Below, piece after piece: positions 10,132 through 19,547 of a stretch of DNA of 64,000 nucleotides. Numbering within the stretch: position 1 is the stretch's first letter; every line of letters starts with the position of its first letter. The DNA comes from Trebonia sp963785645 (GTDB taxonomy: Bacteria; Actinomycetota; Actinomycetes; Streptosporangiales; Streptosporangiaceae): the NCBI GenBank assembly GCA_963785645.1, contig CAWAWG010000015.1:159803-223802 (forward strand), given 5' to 3'. Both the position numbers and the translations under genes were made by a program. The notes beneath the pieces were generated by a model, which had not been told where the DNA came from, searched no databases, and saw nothing but the letters and a program-made list of their open reading frames with translations.

Positions 10132-11067
10132 ATGGCAGTCAACCCGGCAGTCACGGCGGGCGCCCCAGCGCTCCGACGTCGCCGCCAGCCCACACGGCGC
10201 TCAAGCCGCCAGCGGTGGACAGGCTGGGGGTTCGTCGGCCCCTTCCTCGCGGTCTTCGCGTTCGCGCTGGTCCTGCCGATCGGCTACGCCATCTACCTGA
10301 GCCTGTACCGCCAGCAGCTGATCGGCGGCAACGCGTTCGTCGGGTTCGGCAACTACAAGCTCGCGCTGACCGACCCCCAGTTCTGGGCGGCGCTGCGGCG
10401 CATGCTGTTCTTCCTCGCCGTGCAGGTGCCGATCATGACGGTGCTGGCGCTGCTCGCCGCGCTCGCGCTGGACAGCGCCCGGCTGCGCTGGGTGCCGCTG
10501 TACCGGCTGTCGATCTTCCTGCCGTACGCCGTCCCGGCCGTGGTCGCGTCGCTCATGTGGGGCTTTATCTACGGGTCGCAGTTCGGCCTCGTCGCCCGGG
10601 TGCGGTCCCTCTTCGGCGGGCACTTCCCCGACCCGTTCAGCAGCAACTGGATACTCACCTCGATCGGTAACGTCGTGACCTGGGAGTTCGTCGGCTACAA
10701 CATGCTGATCTTCTTCTCGGCGCTACGGGCGGTGCCGGGCGAACTGTACGAGGCCGCGGAGATCGACGGCGCGACCCAGTACGCGGTCATCCGCTGGATC
10801 AAGCTGCCCGCGATCCGGGTCGCGATCGTGGTCTCGGTGATCTTCTCGGTCATCGGCAGCCTGCAGCTGTTCAACGAGCCCCAGATCTTGCACTTCCTGA
10901 CACCCGACACGATCCCCTTGAACTACACGCCGAACATGTACGCCTACAACCTGTCGTTCGCGGGCCAGGAATACAACTACTCGGCGGCGATCGCCATCGT
11001 CATGGGCATCCTGACCGTGATCATCGCCGCCGCCGTCCAGTGGTACGGGAGCAGGAGGACGGCATGA
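10132..11067 (+). CDS. ABC sugar transporter permease 1 (MalF/LacF-like)
   Basis: Inner-membrane permease of a CUT1-family sugar importer, 311 residues with six predicted membrane helices (first WGFVGPFLAVFAFALVLPIGYAIYL). The conserved EAA loop reads ELYEAAEIDGATQYAVIRWIKLPAI, which contacts the ATPase. ATG at 10132. It is the first gene of the operon behind the two LacI operators and precedes permease 2 by 73 bp. No ATPase gene is present in the locus. In many actinomycetes a shared MsiK-type ATPase serves such importers, which is inferred here. Confidence 0.92.
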   Translation: MAVNPAVTAGAPALRRRRQPTRRSSRQRWTGWGFVGPFLAVFAFALVLPIGYAIYLSLYRQQLIGGNAFVGFGNYKLALTDPQFWAALRRMLFFLAVQVPIMTVLALLAALALDSARLRWVPLYRLSIFLPYAVPAVVASLMWGFIYGSQFGLVARVRSLFGGHFPDPFSSNWILTSIGNVVTWEFVGYNMLIFFSALRAVPGELYEAAEIDGATQYAVIRWIKLPAIRVAIVVSVIFSVIGSLQLFNEPQILHFLTPDTIPLNYTPNMYAYNLSFAGQEYNYSAAIAIVMGILTVIIAAAVQWYGSRRTA

Positions 11068-11140
11068 GCGAGCTTGCGAGCGAATCGGTAGGTACAGTGC
11101 GTCCGCGAATGCGGACTCCGAGCGCCAGCGAGGTGTCCTC

Positions 11141-12076
11141 ATGAGCGTGACAGAGGCTGTTTCCGGGCTGCCGGCGACCGAGGACGGCCGCAAGCCGCCG
11201 CGCCTGGCGCGGCGGCAGCGGCGGGGCGGCCTGCGCAAGCGGCCCTCCGTGCTGCTGAACATCCTGATGACGGTCATGCTGCTGTATGCCCTGCTGCCGC
11301 TGTTCTGGCTGGTCGTCAACTCGACGAAGACGCAGAGCGCGCTGTTTTCCACCTTCGGGCTGTGGTTCGGCGGGAAGTTCGCGCTGTGGTCGAACATCCA
11401 CCAGGTCTTCACCTACGACAACGGCGTCTTCGTGCGCTGGCTCGGCAACACGGTGCTGTACGTCGTGGCCGGGGCCGGCGGTGCCACCGTGCTCGCCACG
11501 CTCGCCGGGTACGGGATGGCCAAGTACGACTTCCCCGGCAAGCGCATCGTGTTCGCCATCGTGCTCGGCACGGTCGCGGTCCCGGCCACCGCGCTCGCGG
11601 TGCCGACCTTCCTGCTGTTCAGCAACCTGCACCTGACCAACACGCCCTGGGCGGTCATCCTGCCGTCGATGGTCAGCCCGCTCGGTTTCTACCTCATCTG
11701 GGTGTACGCGGCCGAGGCGGTGCCCACCGAGATCCTGGAGGCGGCCCGGATCGACGGGGCGGGCGAGTTCCGCACGTTCTTCGTCATCTCCAGCCGACTG
11801 CTCACCCCCGGCATAGTCACCGTGGTGCTGTTCACCGTGGTCGCGACCTGGAACAACTACTTCCTGCCGCTGATCATGCTGAGCACACCGAACTGGTACC
11901 CGCTGACCGTGGGACTGAACGACTGGAACCAGCAGTCGTACACCGCGGGCGACCAGTCCGTTTACAACCTCGTCGTCACCGGCTCCCTGCTCACCGTCAT
12001 CCCGATCATGGCCGCCTTCCTGTACCTGCAGCGGTACTGGCGGTCCGGCCTGGCCACGGGAAGCGTCAAGGGATGA
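11141..12076 (+). CDS. ABC sugar transporter permease 2 (MalG/LacG-like)
   Basis: Second permease of the CUT1 sugar importer, 311 residues. A basic cytoplasmic N-terminus precedes the first helix (LNILMTVMLLYALLPLFWLVV). The EAA loop is AVPTEILEAARIDGAGEFRTFFVI. The C-terminus ends YLQRYWRSGLATGSVKG; this QRY..GL..GAVKG pattern is typical for MalG-type proteins. ATG at 11141. It forms the membrane channel with permease 1 and is followed 163 bp later by the binding protein gene. Confidence 0.93.
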   Translation: MSVTEAVSGLPATEDGRKPPRLARRQRRGGLRKRPSVLLNILMTVMLLYALLPLFWLVVNSTKTQSALFSTFGLWFGGKFALWSNIHQVFTYDNGVFVRWLGNTVLYVVAGAGGATVLATLAGYGMAKYDFPGKRIVFAIVLGTVAVPATALAVPTFLLFSNLHLTNTPWAVILPSMVSPLGFYLIWVYAAEAVPTEILEAARIDGAGEFRTFFVISSRLLTPGIVTVVLFTVVATWNNYFLPLIMLSTPNWYPLTVGLNDWNQQSYTAGDQSVYNLVVTGSLLTVIPIMAAFLYLQRYWRSGLATGSVKG

Positions 12077-12239
12077 ATCCCCGCCGCGGCCGCCCTCCAG
12101 GCCGGTCCAGGTCCGGAAGAAAAGGGGTTCAGCGACCGCAGCAAGCCGGACTCGTTCTGCTTACTTATTCGAATTCGACTTTCGATCTTGACTTTCAAAA
12201 TAGCAGCACCAACGAAGAAATACAGAGAAAGGCGCATCG

Positions 12240-13625
12240 ATGCTGAAAGCCCCTCGCTCTCGAATCGCAAGAACCGCGGCCGGCGCTGCCGTCGGCCTCG
12301 CCATAGCCGGCGCGCTGGCAGCGTGCTCAAGTTCCGGTTCCAGTTCCAGCTCAACCCCGGCCTCCGGGTCCAGCGCGCCCAGCGGCTCCGCCAGCGCGTC
12401 GTCGCTCGCGGCGGCGCTGCAGACGCCGACCACGCTCACCTGGTGGGCCTGGGCGCCGCAGGACAAGCAGCTCGTCTCGGCCTTTGAGAAGCTGTACCCG
12501 AAGGTGAAGGTCAACCTGGTCAACGCGGGAACCAGCACCCTCGAGTACACCAAGCTGCAGAACGCCATCAAGGCCGGCTCCGGCGTCCCCGACATCGCGC
12601 AGATCGAGTACTACGCGATACCGCAGTTCGCGCTCGGCGGTTCGCTCGCCAACCTGAGCAGCGCCGGCCTCGGCAGCGACCAGAGCCAGTTCAGCCCCGC
12701 GGTGTGGGACTCGGTGAACGACAACGGCGAACTGGTCGGCCTGCCGCAGGACACCGGGCCGATGGCGCTGTTCTACAACAAGACGACCTTCGACAAGTAC
12801 GGGCTGACGGTGCCGACCACGTGGGCGCAGTACACCGCCGACGCGAAGAAGCTGCACGCCGCCAACCCGAAGGACTACATCACCGCCGATACCGGCGACC
12901 CCGGCTTCTATACCTCGATGATCTGGGCCGCCGGCGGCCACCCGTACGTCACCAGCGGCACCAAGAACGTCACGATCGACCTGTCCGACCCGGGCACGCA
13001 GAAGTTCGTGAGCCTGTGGAGCCCGCTGGTCTCCGGCGGCCTGGTCGCGCCGATCACGCCGTGGGGCACCCAGTGGTACACCGGTCTCGCCAACGGGAGT
13101 ATCGCGAGCCTGGTGACCGGCGGCTGGATGGGCGTCGACCTGGAGACCGGCGTGGCGGGCGCCAGCGGCGACTGGCGGGTCGCCCCGATTCCGCAGTTTA
13201 CCGCGGGCGCGAACGCCGACTCGGAGAACGGCGGCAGCTCGGACGCGGTGCTCTCCGCGAGCAAGAACCAGCTCGCCGCGGCCGCGTTCGTGCAGTGGAT
13301 CAGCACCGGCCAGGGCGCGCAGATCTCCGCGTCGACTGGTGACTTCCCGGCATCCACCGCGATCCTGAACTCGTCGTCATGGCAGGACCAGAAGCAGGCC
13401 TACTTCGGCGGGCAGGCGATCAACCAGGTGCTCTCGCAGGCGTCGAGCGACGTGCTGCCGGGCTGGAGCTACCTGCCCTTCCAGGTCTACGCCAACAGCA
13501 TCTTCCCCGCCACCGTGGGCCAGGCCTACACCGGCAAGAGCACCGTCAGCGCCGGCCTGCAGGCCTGGCAGCAGCAGTCGGCATCGTACGGAACGCAGCA
13601 GGGCTTCAGCATCACCAGCAAGTAG
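12240..13625 (+). CDS. Extracellular sugar-binding lipoprotein of the ABC importer
   Basis: 461-residue solute-binding protein (family 1) that captures the sugar outside the cell. It has an N-terminal signal with lipobox ALAAC followed by a Ser-rich tether. Domain markers include TLTWWAWAPQDKQLVSAFEKLYPKVKV, AGSGVPDIAQIEYYAIPQFA, LPQDTGPMALFYNKTTFDKYG and a Gly-rich GGWMGVDLETG. Its position after two permeases and before a beta-galactosidase suggests galactosides as ligand; this is inferred. A strong hairpin follows the stop and may set its expression above that of the downstream enzymes. Confidence 0.93.
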   Translation: MLKAPRSRIARTAAGAAVGLAIAGALAACSSSGSSSSSTPASGSSAPSGSASASSLAAALQTPTTLTWWAWAPQDKQLVSAFEKLYPKVKVNLVNAGTSTLEYTKLQNAIKAGSGVPDIAQIEYYAIPQFALGGSLANLSSAGLGSDQSQFSPAVWDSVNDNGELVGLPQDTGPMALFYNKTTFDKYGLTVPTTWAQYTADAKKLHAANPKDYITADTGDPGFYTSMIWAAGGHPYVTSGTKNVTIDLSDPGTQKFVSLWSPLVSGGLVAPITPWGTQWYTGLANGSIASLVTGGWMGVDLETGVAGASGDWRVAPIPQFTAGANADSENGGSSDAVLSASKNQLAAAAFVQWISTGQGAQISASTGDFPASTAILNSSSWQDQKQAYFGGQAINQVLSQASSDVLPGWSYLPFQVYANSIFPATVGQAYTGKSTVSAGLQAWQQQSASYGTQQGFSITSK

Positions 13626-13649
13626 CGGCCCCGCTGGCAGCTGACCCGA

Positions 13650-13679
13650 GTGGCCGGCCGAGGGTCTCCGGCCGGCCAC
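13650..13679 (+). terminator. Hairpin between binding-protein gene and beta-galactosidase (attenuator or partial terminator)
   Basis: An 11-bp perfect GC stem (GTGGCCGGCCG with CGGCCGGCCAC) closes an 8-nt loop 25 bases after the binding-protein stop. There is no U-tract. Within an operon it more likely protects or attenuates the transcript than fully terminates it. Confidence 0.6.
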
Positions 13680-13708
13680 GCCACGCTATGGAAGGAAACA
13701 GCCAAGCA

Positions 13709-15513
13709 ATGCAGTTCGCCATCGGCGACACCGACTTCCTGCTCGACGGCAAGCCGTTCCGGGTGCTTTCCGGGGCGCTGCACTATTTCCGGGTGCATCC
13801 CGGGCAGTGGGCGGACCGGATCCGCAAGGCCCGGCTGATGGGGCTGAACACGATCGAGACGTACGTGGCGTGGAACGCGCACGCGCCCACCCCCGACTCG
13901 TTCCGGCTTGACGGGGGGCTCGACCTGGGGCGCTTCCTTGACCTGGTGGCCGAGGAAGGGATGTACGCGATCGTCCGCCCGGCCCGTACATCTGCGCGGA
14001 GTGGACCAACGGGGGGCTGCCCGCGTGGCTGCTTACCACCTGCACCGCCGGGATCAGGCGCAACGACCCGTCGTACATGGCCGCCGTGGCCGGCTACCTG
14101 GCCGCGCTCGCGCCGGTGATCGTGCCACGGCAGATCGCCGCGGGCGGGCCGGTCATCCTCGTGCAGGTGGAGAACGAGTACGGCGCCTACGGGGCGGACA
14201 AGGACTACCTGCGGGCACTGGCCAAGCTGCTGCGCGGAATCGGTGTCACCGTGCCGCTGACCACCGTGGACCAGCCGATGGGGTCCATGCTCGCCGACGG
14301 GAGCCTGCCCGAACTGCACGCGACCGGGTCGTTCGGTTCGCACGTCACGGAGCGGCTGGCCACCCTGCGGCGCCACCAGCCCGCCGGGCCGCTGATGTGC
14401 TCGGAGTTCTGGGACGGGTGGTTCGACTCCTGGGGCGGGCACCATCACGTGACCTCCGCCGGCGACTCGGCCGGCGAACTGGACACGCTGCTGAGCGCCG
14501 GGGCGTCGGTCAACATCTACATGTTTCACGGCGGCACGAACTTCGGGCTCACCAGCGGCGCGAACGACAAGGGGACGTACGCGCCCATCGCGACCAGCTA
14601 CGACTACGACGCGCCGCTTGACGAGGCCGGTCACCCGACCGCGAAGTACTGGGCGTTCCGCGACGTCCTCGCGAAGCACGCGCCGGTGCCCGCCGAGCGG
14701 CCGATCGCCGGGGCGGCTGCCCCGGCGTTCCCGGTCACGGTCTCGCAGGTTCTCCCCCTGTGGTCGGTGCTGCCCCGGCTGGGGACGTGGCACTCCTGCG
14801 ACGATCCCGTCACCGCCGATGAGCTCGGCCAGGTCCAGGGGTTCACGCTGTACCAGGCCGACGTTGACCTGACGGGCGGTCCCGGCCCGGCCGGGCGGTC
14901 CGGGCTGCCCGCGGTGCTGTCGGTCGGGGAGGTCCGCGACCGCGCGCAGGTATTCCTCAACGGCGACCCCGTCGGCGTCCTCGCCCGCGACCACCATGAC
15001 CGTGCCCTGACACTGCCATCCGGGGCGCGGGGCACGATCGAGTTGCTCGTCGAGGATCAGGGGCGGGTCGACTACGGGCCGCGCATCGGGGAGCCGAAGG
15101 GACTCATCGGCCCGGTGACCGTCAACGGCGTGCCGTTGCGCGGCTGGCGGGTCATGCCGCTGCCGCTCACCGACCTGGCGGCGGCCACCGCCGCGCTTCG
15201 GTCCGAGCCGGTTCTCCCGCCGGCTGTCCAGGCGGCCTCGAACGTGGCCGGGCCCGCCTTCGCCCGCGCCACGTTCGACCTGTCCGCCCCCGCCGACCTG
15301 TTCCTCAGCACCGCCGGCCTGGGCAAGGGGATCGCCTGGCTCAACGGGTTCTGCCTCGGCCGCTACTGGTCACGCGGACCTCAGCGGACCCTGTACGCAC
15401 CGGAGCCGGTCACCAGGAAGGACGGGAACGAGCTGATCTTCCTCGAACTGGGGGCGACCGCGGGCGGTGTGGAATTCGTCTCAGAGCCCGACCTCGGTCA
15501 CACGGAGATCTAG
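13709..15513 (+). CDS. Beta-galactosidase, glycoside hydrolase family 35 (one frame break)
   Basis: Hydrolyses terminal beta-galactosides. The start is placed at ATG 13709, with GGAAGGA upstream; ATG 13688 is in the same frame but lacks a binding site. The TIM-barrel reads FRVLSGALHYFRVHP, GLNTIETYVAWNAH, then after a single break near 13985 GPYICAEWTNGGLPAWLL. The catalytic acid/base is in ILVQVENEYGAYG and the nucleophile in MCSEFWDGWFDSWGG. C-terminal jelly-roll domains end GKGIAWLNGFCLGRYWSRGPQ. It lacks a signal peptide, so it acts on imported sugar. It precedes galT and galK, which process the released galactose. Confidence 0.92.
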
Positions 15514-15573
15514 GCGCGGGATACTTAGCGGGGCGGGTACCGAGCCAGGCGGGCGGAAGGGTCTTTATCACCG

Positions 15574-16677
15574 ATGACAGGCATCACCAAGCGGGTCACC
15601 AGGCTGAGCGACGGCCGGGAGCTGATCTACTTCGACGACGCGGACACGTCGCTGCCGCCGGAGCGAGCGGCCGACACCAGACCGCCCGTGCCCCGTCCGG
15701 CGCTGCCGGCACTGCGGCAGGACCCGCTGACCGGCGAGTGGATCTCGATCGCGGCGGCCCGGCAGAACCGGGCGTTCCTGCCGCCGGCCGAGCTTGACCC
15801 GCTCGCCCCGTCGACGCCGGGGAACCTGACCGAGATCCCCGACCATTACGACGTCGCGGTGTTCGAGAACAAGTCGCCGTCGTTCGGACCGGACGTGACC
15901 GGGCCGGACGAGTACTCCGAGGCCGATCTGGACACCATCGGGCTCGGCCGGACCGAGCCCGGGTACGGCCGCTGCGAGGTCGTCTGCTTCGGGCCGCAGC
16001 ACACCGGATCGTGGGCGGACTTCAGCGTGTCGCGGGCGCGGACCGTCGTCGAGGCGTGGGCCGACCGGACCGCCGAGTTGTCCCGGCTGCCCAGCGTGCG
16101 GCAGGTGTACGTGTTCGAGAACCGCGGCCAGGCGATCGGCGTCACCCTGCACCACCCGCACGGGCAGATCTACGCCTACCCGTACATCACGCCGCGCACG
16201 AAGAGCCTCCGGGCCTCGATCGCCTCCTACGGCCCGTCGCTGATGGGCGACATCCTTGAGTTCGAGGCCAAGTCCGAGCGGGTGCTGATCGCCGGCGAGC
16301 ACTTCACCGTGTTCGTGCCGTTCGCGGCGCGCTGGCCCGTCGAGGTGCACATGCTGGCCCACCGGCAGGTCCCCGACCTGGCCGCGACGACCAGCGCCGA
16401 GCGGGACGAGATCGCCGTGCTGTACCGGCGGGTGCTGCGCGCGCTCGACCGGCTGTACGACACCCCGACCCCCTACATCGCCGCCTGGCACCAGGCCCCG
16501 GTGCGGGCCGGCCGGGACGAGATCCGGCTGATGCTCCAGGTCACGTCGCCGCGCCGGGCCGCGGACAAGCTGAAGTACACCGCCGGGTCAGAGACCGGCA
16601 TGGGCGCGTTCATCGGCGACATCGAGCCGGAGGCGGCGGCCGCCAGGCTCCGCGCGGCGCTGGAGGGTCTCGACTGA
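15574..16677 (+). CDS. galT: Galactose-1-phosphate uridylyltransferase
   Basis: Leloir-pathway enzyme exchanging UMP between UDP-glucose and galactose-1-phosphate. 367 residues from ATG 15574. Motifs: DPLTGEWISIAAARQNRAF, FENKSPSFGPDV, and the catalytic LHHPHGQIYAYPYI, whose second His of HPH carries the UMP. The C-terminal half has FVPFAARWPVEVHMLAHRQVPDL and the metal-site region YIAAWHQAPV. Its stop overlaps the galK ATG by one base (TGATG), indicating translational coupling. No galE is present in the window. Confidence 0.95.
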   Translation: MTGITKRVTRLSDGRELIYFDDADTSLPPERAADTRPPVPRPALPALRQDPLTGEWISIAAARQNRAFLPPAELDPLAPSTPGNLTEIPDHYDVAVFENKSPSFGPDVTGPDEYSEADLDTIGLGRTEPGYGRCEVVCFGPQHTGSWADFSVSRARTVVEAWADRTAELSRLPSVRQVYVFENRGQAIGVTLHHPHGQIYAYPYITPRTKSLRASIASYGPSLMGDILEFEAKSERVLIAGEHFTVFVPFAARWPVEVHMLAHRQVPDLAATTSAERDEIAVLYRRVLRALDRLYDTPTPYIAAWHQAPVRAGRDEIRLMLQVTSPRRAADKLKYTAGSETGMGAFIGDIEPEAAAARLRAALEGLD

Positions 16678-17845
16678 TGGACAGCAGTCGCGATGGAGTA
16701 GCCGGCCGCGCCGTCCGCGGTTTCACCAGCGTCTACGACCGCCCGCCGGCCGCGGCGTGGTCGGCGCCCGGCCGGGCCAACCTGATCGGCGAGCACACCG
16801 ACTACAACGAGGGCTTCGTCCTGCCGTTCGCGATCACCGAGCGCACCTGCGCCGCCGCCGCTCCCCGGGACGACGACGTGATCGCGGTCACGTCCTCGGC
16901 CTTTCCCGAGACGGTGCGCGTCCGGTTCGGCGATATCGCGCCCGGGGCCGTCGCCGGCTGGGCCGGGTACCCGCTCGGCGTCGCCTGGGCGCTGGCGCAG
17001 GCCCGGGGCCGCCGGCTTCGCCGGGGGCCGACCTGTATTTCGATTCCGACGTCCCGGCCGGCGGCGGGCTCTCCTCGTCCGCCGCGCTGGAGATGGCGGC
17101 CGCCGGAGCGCTCGCCCGCCTGTGGGGCCTGACGCTGAACGCGGCGGAGTCCGCCCGGGTGGGGCAGCGGGCCGAGAACGAGATCGTCGGCGCGCCGACC
17201 GGGATCATGGACCAGTACGCCTGCCTGCTGGGCCAGGCCGACGCCGCCGTGTTCCTGGACTGCCGGACGCTGGAGACCCGGGCCGTACCGCTGCGGCTCG
17301 CGCCGTCCGGCCTGGCTCTCGTTCTCGCCGACACGGGCGAGCGCCATGCCCACGCCGAGGGGGGTTACGCCGCCCGCCGCGCGTCGTGCGAGAAGGCCGC
17401 CAGGCAGCTGAGGGTGCGCGCGCTGCGCGACGTGGAGATCGCTGACCTGCCCAGGATCGAAGGTGAACTCGACGACGAGACCTTCCGCCGGGTGCGGCAC
17501 GTGGTGACGGAGGACGCCCGGGTCAAGGCGACCGTAGCCGCCCTGGACGCCGGCGCCATGGAGGACGTCGGCCGCCAGCTCACCGCGTCGCACCGCTCGA
17601 TGCGCGACGACTACGAGATCACCACGCCTGCCCTCGACCTGGCGGTCGAGACGGCGCTCGCGGCCGGAGCGCTCGGTGCGCGGATGACCGGGGGCGGCTT
17701 CGGCGGCTCGACGATCACGCTCGTCGAGGCGCGCCTGGTTCCCGCGCTGGGCGAGGCCATCACGGACGCGTTCGCCGCGGCCGGGTTCGCCCCGCCGCGG
17801 GTAAGCACCGTTACTCCGGGGCCGGGCGCCCACGAGGAAGGCTGA
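16677..17845 (+). CDS. galK: Galactokinase (one frame break)
   Basis: GHMP-family kinase that phosphorylates galactose at C1. The first frame gives WSAPGRANLIGEHTDYNEGFVLP, the galactokinase signature. After a break near 17030 the second frame gives DVPAGGGLSSSAALEMAA (ATP-binding GHMP loop), GIMDQYACLLGQ with the catalytic Asp, and MTGGGFGGSTITLV near the C-terminus. Corrected length is about 389 residues. The start overlaps the galT stop. It is the last gene of the galactoside operon. Confidence 0.92.
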
Positions 17846-17943
17846 GCCGCGGCCGGCGCGAAGAGCGGGCGGGGAACCTCGCACCCGTTCGGGGTGATCT
17901 GCTGCCCTATTCTTGAGGCGATGCCCGGTCAGAAGAGTCGCAG

Positions 17944-19245
17944 ATGAGCGAGAGAACGCGACGCGGACGCATCCTTCTCGACCTGACGCCGGTACGCCGG
18001 TCGCGCGACTACCGGGCGATGATCACCGGGCTCGGCGTGTCGATGATCGGCAGCCAGCTGACCACGGTGGCGGTCCCCTTCCAGGTATACGCGCTCACCC
18101 GGTCGTCCCTGATCGTCGGGCTGGTGTCGCTGACCCAGCTGTTCCCGTTGATCTTCGGGTCACTGCTCGGCGGGTCACTAGTCGACGCGGTCGACCGGCG
18201 GAAGATCCTGCTCGTCGTGGAGGCGCTCGGCGCGCTATGCAGCGCGGCGCTGGCGCTCAACGCGGACTTCGGCCCGCAACTGTGGCCGTTGTTCGTGTTT
18301 CCCTCGGTCACGGCGGCGCTGTCCGGCCTGGACAGCTCGGCGCGCAACGCGATGCTGCCGCGACTGATCGGCATGGAGTTGCTGCCCGCCTCCAACGCGA
18401 TCTTCCAGTCGCTGTGGCAGACCGGGGCGATCGTCGGGCCGGCCGTGGCCGGGCTGCTGCTCGCCGGGGCGGGCGTGCACCTCATCTACTGGATCGACGT
18501 CGTCAGCTTCCTGGTCGCGATGTCGGCCGTGCTCACGATGTCACCGCAGCCGGTCGCCCAGCCCGCGGGAGAGGCAGGAGCGGCGGGCACCGCGCCGGCC
18601 CGGCCGGGCTGGCGGTCGACGATGGCGGGGCTGCGGTTCGTGCGCAGGTCCCAGCCGGTGCAGGGCGCGTACCTGATCGATGTGAACGCGATGGTGTTCG
18701 GGATGCCGCGGGCGCTGTTCCCGGCGCTGGCCGCGACCGTCTTCGGCGGCGGGGCGACCACCGTGGGGCTGCTTTACTCCGCGCCCGGGGTTGGTGCGCT
18801 GCTCGGCGCGCTGACCAGCGGCTGGGTCGGACGGGTCAGGCGACAGGGGCTGGCCGTCGTCTGTGCGGTGCTGATCTGGGGGCTGTCCATCGCCGGGTTC
18901 GGCGTGGCGCACTGGCTGCCGCTCGCGCTGGTGCTGCTCGCCGTCGCCGGGTGGGCCGACGTGCTCTCGGCGGTCTTCAGGAGCACGATCATCCAGTTCG
19001 CCGCGCCCGACGCGATGCGCGGGCGGCTGATGGGTGTGCAGATGGCCGTGGTGGCCGGCGGGCCGCGCCTCGGGGACCTGGAGGCGGGGGCGGTCGCCAC
19101 CGCCTTCGGCGACACGGCATCGGTCGTGTCCGGCGGACTCGCGTGCGTCGCCGGCGCGCTGGTCGTGGCGTGGGCGCTGCCGGGATTCACCAGGCTCCGT
19201 TCGTCCCTGCACGAACAGGCCGACGAGCCGCCCCCGCCGCAATAG
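17944..19245 (+). CDS. MFS transporter (MFS_3/EntS-like exporter)
   Basis: 433-residue major facilitator protein with about 12 hydrophobic helices. The first helix region reads GLGVSMIGSQLTTVAVPFQVYALT, and the MFS loop 2-3 motif is GSLLGGSLVDAVDRRKILL. The LDSSARNAMLPRLIG segment is shared with MFS_3 proteins such as the siderophore exporter EntS. The substrate cannot be read from the sequence, and no siderophore genes lie nearby. ATG at 17944, 98 bp after galK; it may be separately transcribed. Confidence 0.88.
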   Translation: MSERTRRGRILLDLTPVRRSRDYRAMITGLGVSMIGSQLTTVAVPFQVYALTRSSLIVGLVSLTQLFPLIFGSLLGGSLVDAVDRRKILLVVEALGALCSAALALNADFGPQLWPLFVFPSVTAALSGLDSSARNAMLPRLIGMELLPASNAIFQSLWQTGAIVGPAVAGLLLAGAGVHLIYWIDVVSFLVAMSAVLTMSPQPVAQPAGEAGAAGTAPARPGWRSTMAGLRFVRRSQPVQGAYLIDVNAMVFGMPRALFPALAATVFGGGATTVGLLYSAPGVGALLGALTSGWVGRVRRQGLAVVCAVLIWGLSIAGFGVAHWLPLALVLLAVAGWADVLSAVFRSTIIQFAAPDAMRGRLMGVQMAVVAGGPRLGDLEAGAVATAFGDTASVVSGGLACVAGALVVAWALPGFTRLRSSLHEQADEPPPPQ

Positions 19246-19547
19246 CCGGGGCCGGCGCCGCGATTTGACGGATTATCCCGAACGAGGGCGTGTTTCACGC
19301 CTCCGTCTCACTTCACATATCATGAAATATCCGGTTATATCGCGATGGTGATGGCGATAGGGTGTGCTAGTGCCGGACATTGCCGGATTGGCTATCGCAG
19401 CGCCGGGCCGGTATGGGTGCTTCTACCTAAAGACGGCACAGAGTTAGTGTTCACAGTGACGCGGCGTCGCGCTTAGTGATATCTCTATGCGAGCGGGGTG
19501 TCGGGCCGACCCGCCTATAGCGCGTCGATGTTGGCGGTGATTGTTCA
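19246..19547. other. Intergenic region with no gene seen
   Basis: A 302-bp, comparatively AT-rich spacer before the NB-ARC gene. It contains the short palindrome TCACAGTGA near 19455 but nothing that supports an RNA or ORF. A promoter for the downstream gene is likely here. Confidence 0.45.

Noticed and set aside
17944..19245. Siderophore exporter for the efe iron operon
   Set aside because: EntS-like similarity alone is weak, and no siderophore biosynthesis genes or iron box are next to it.
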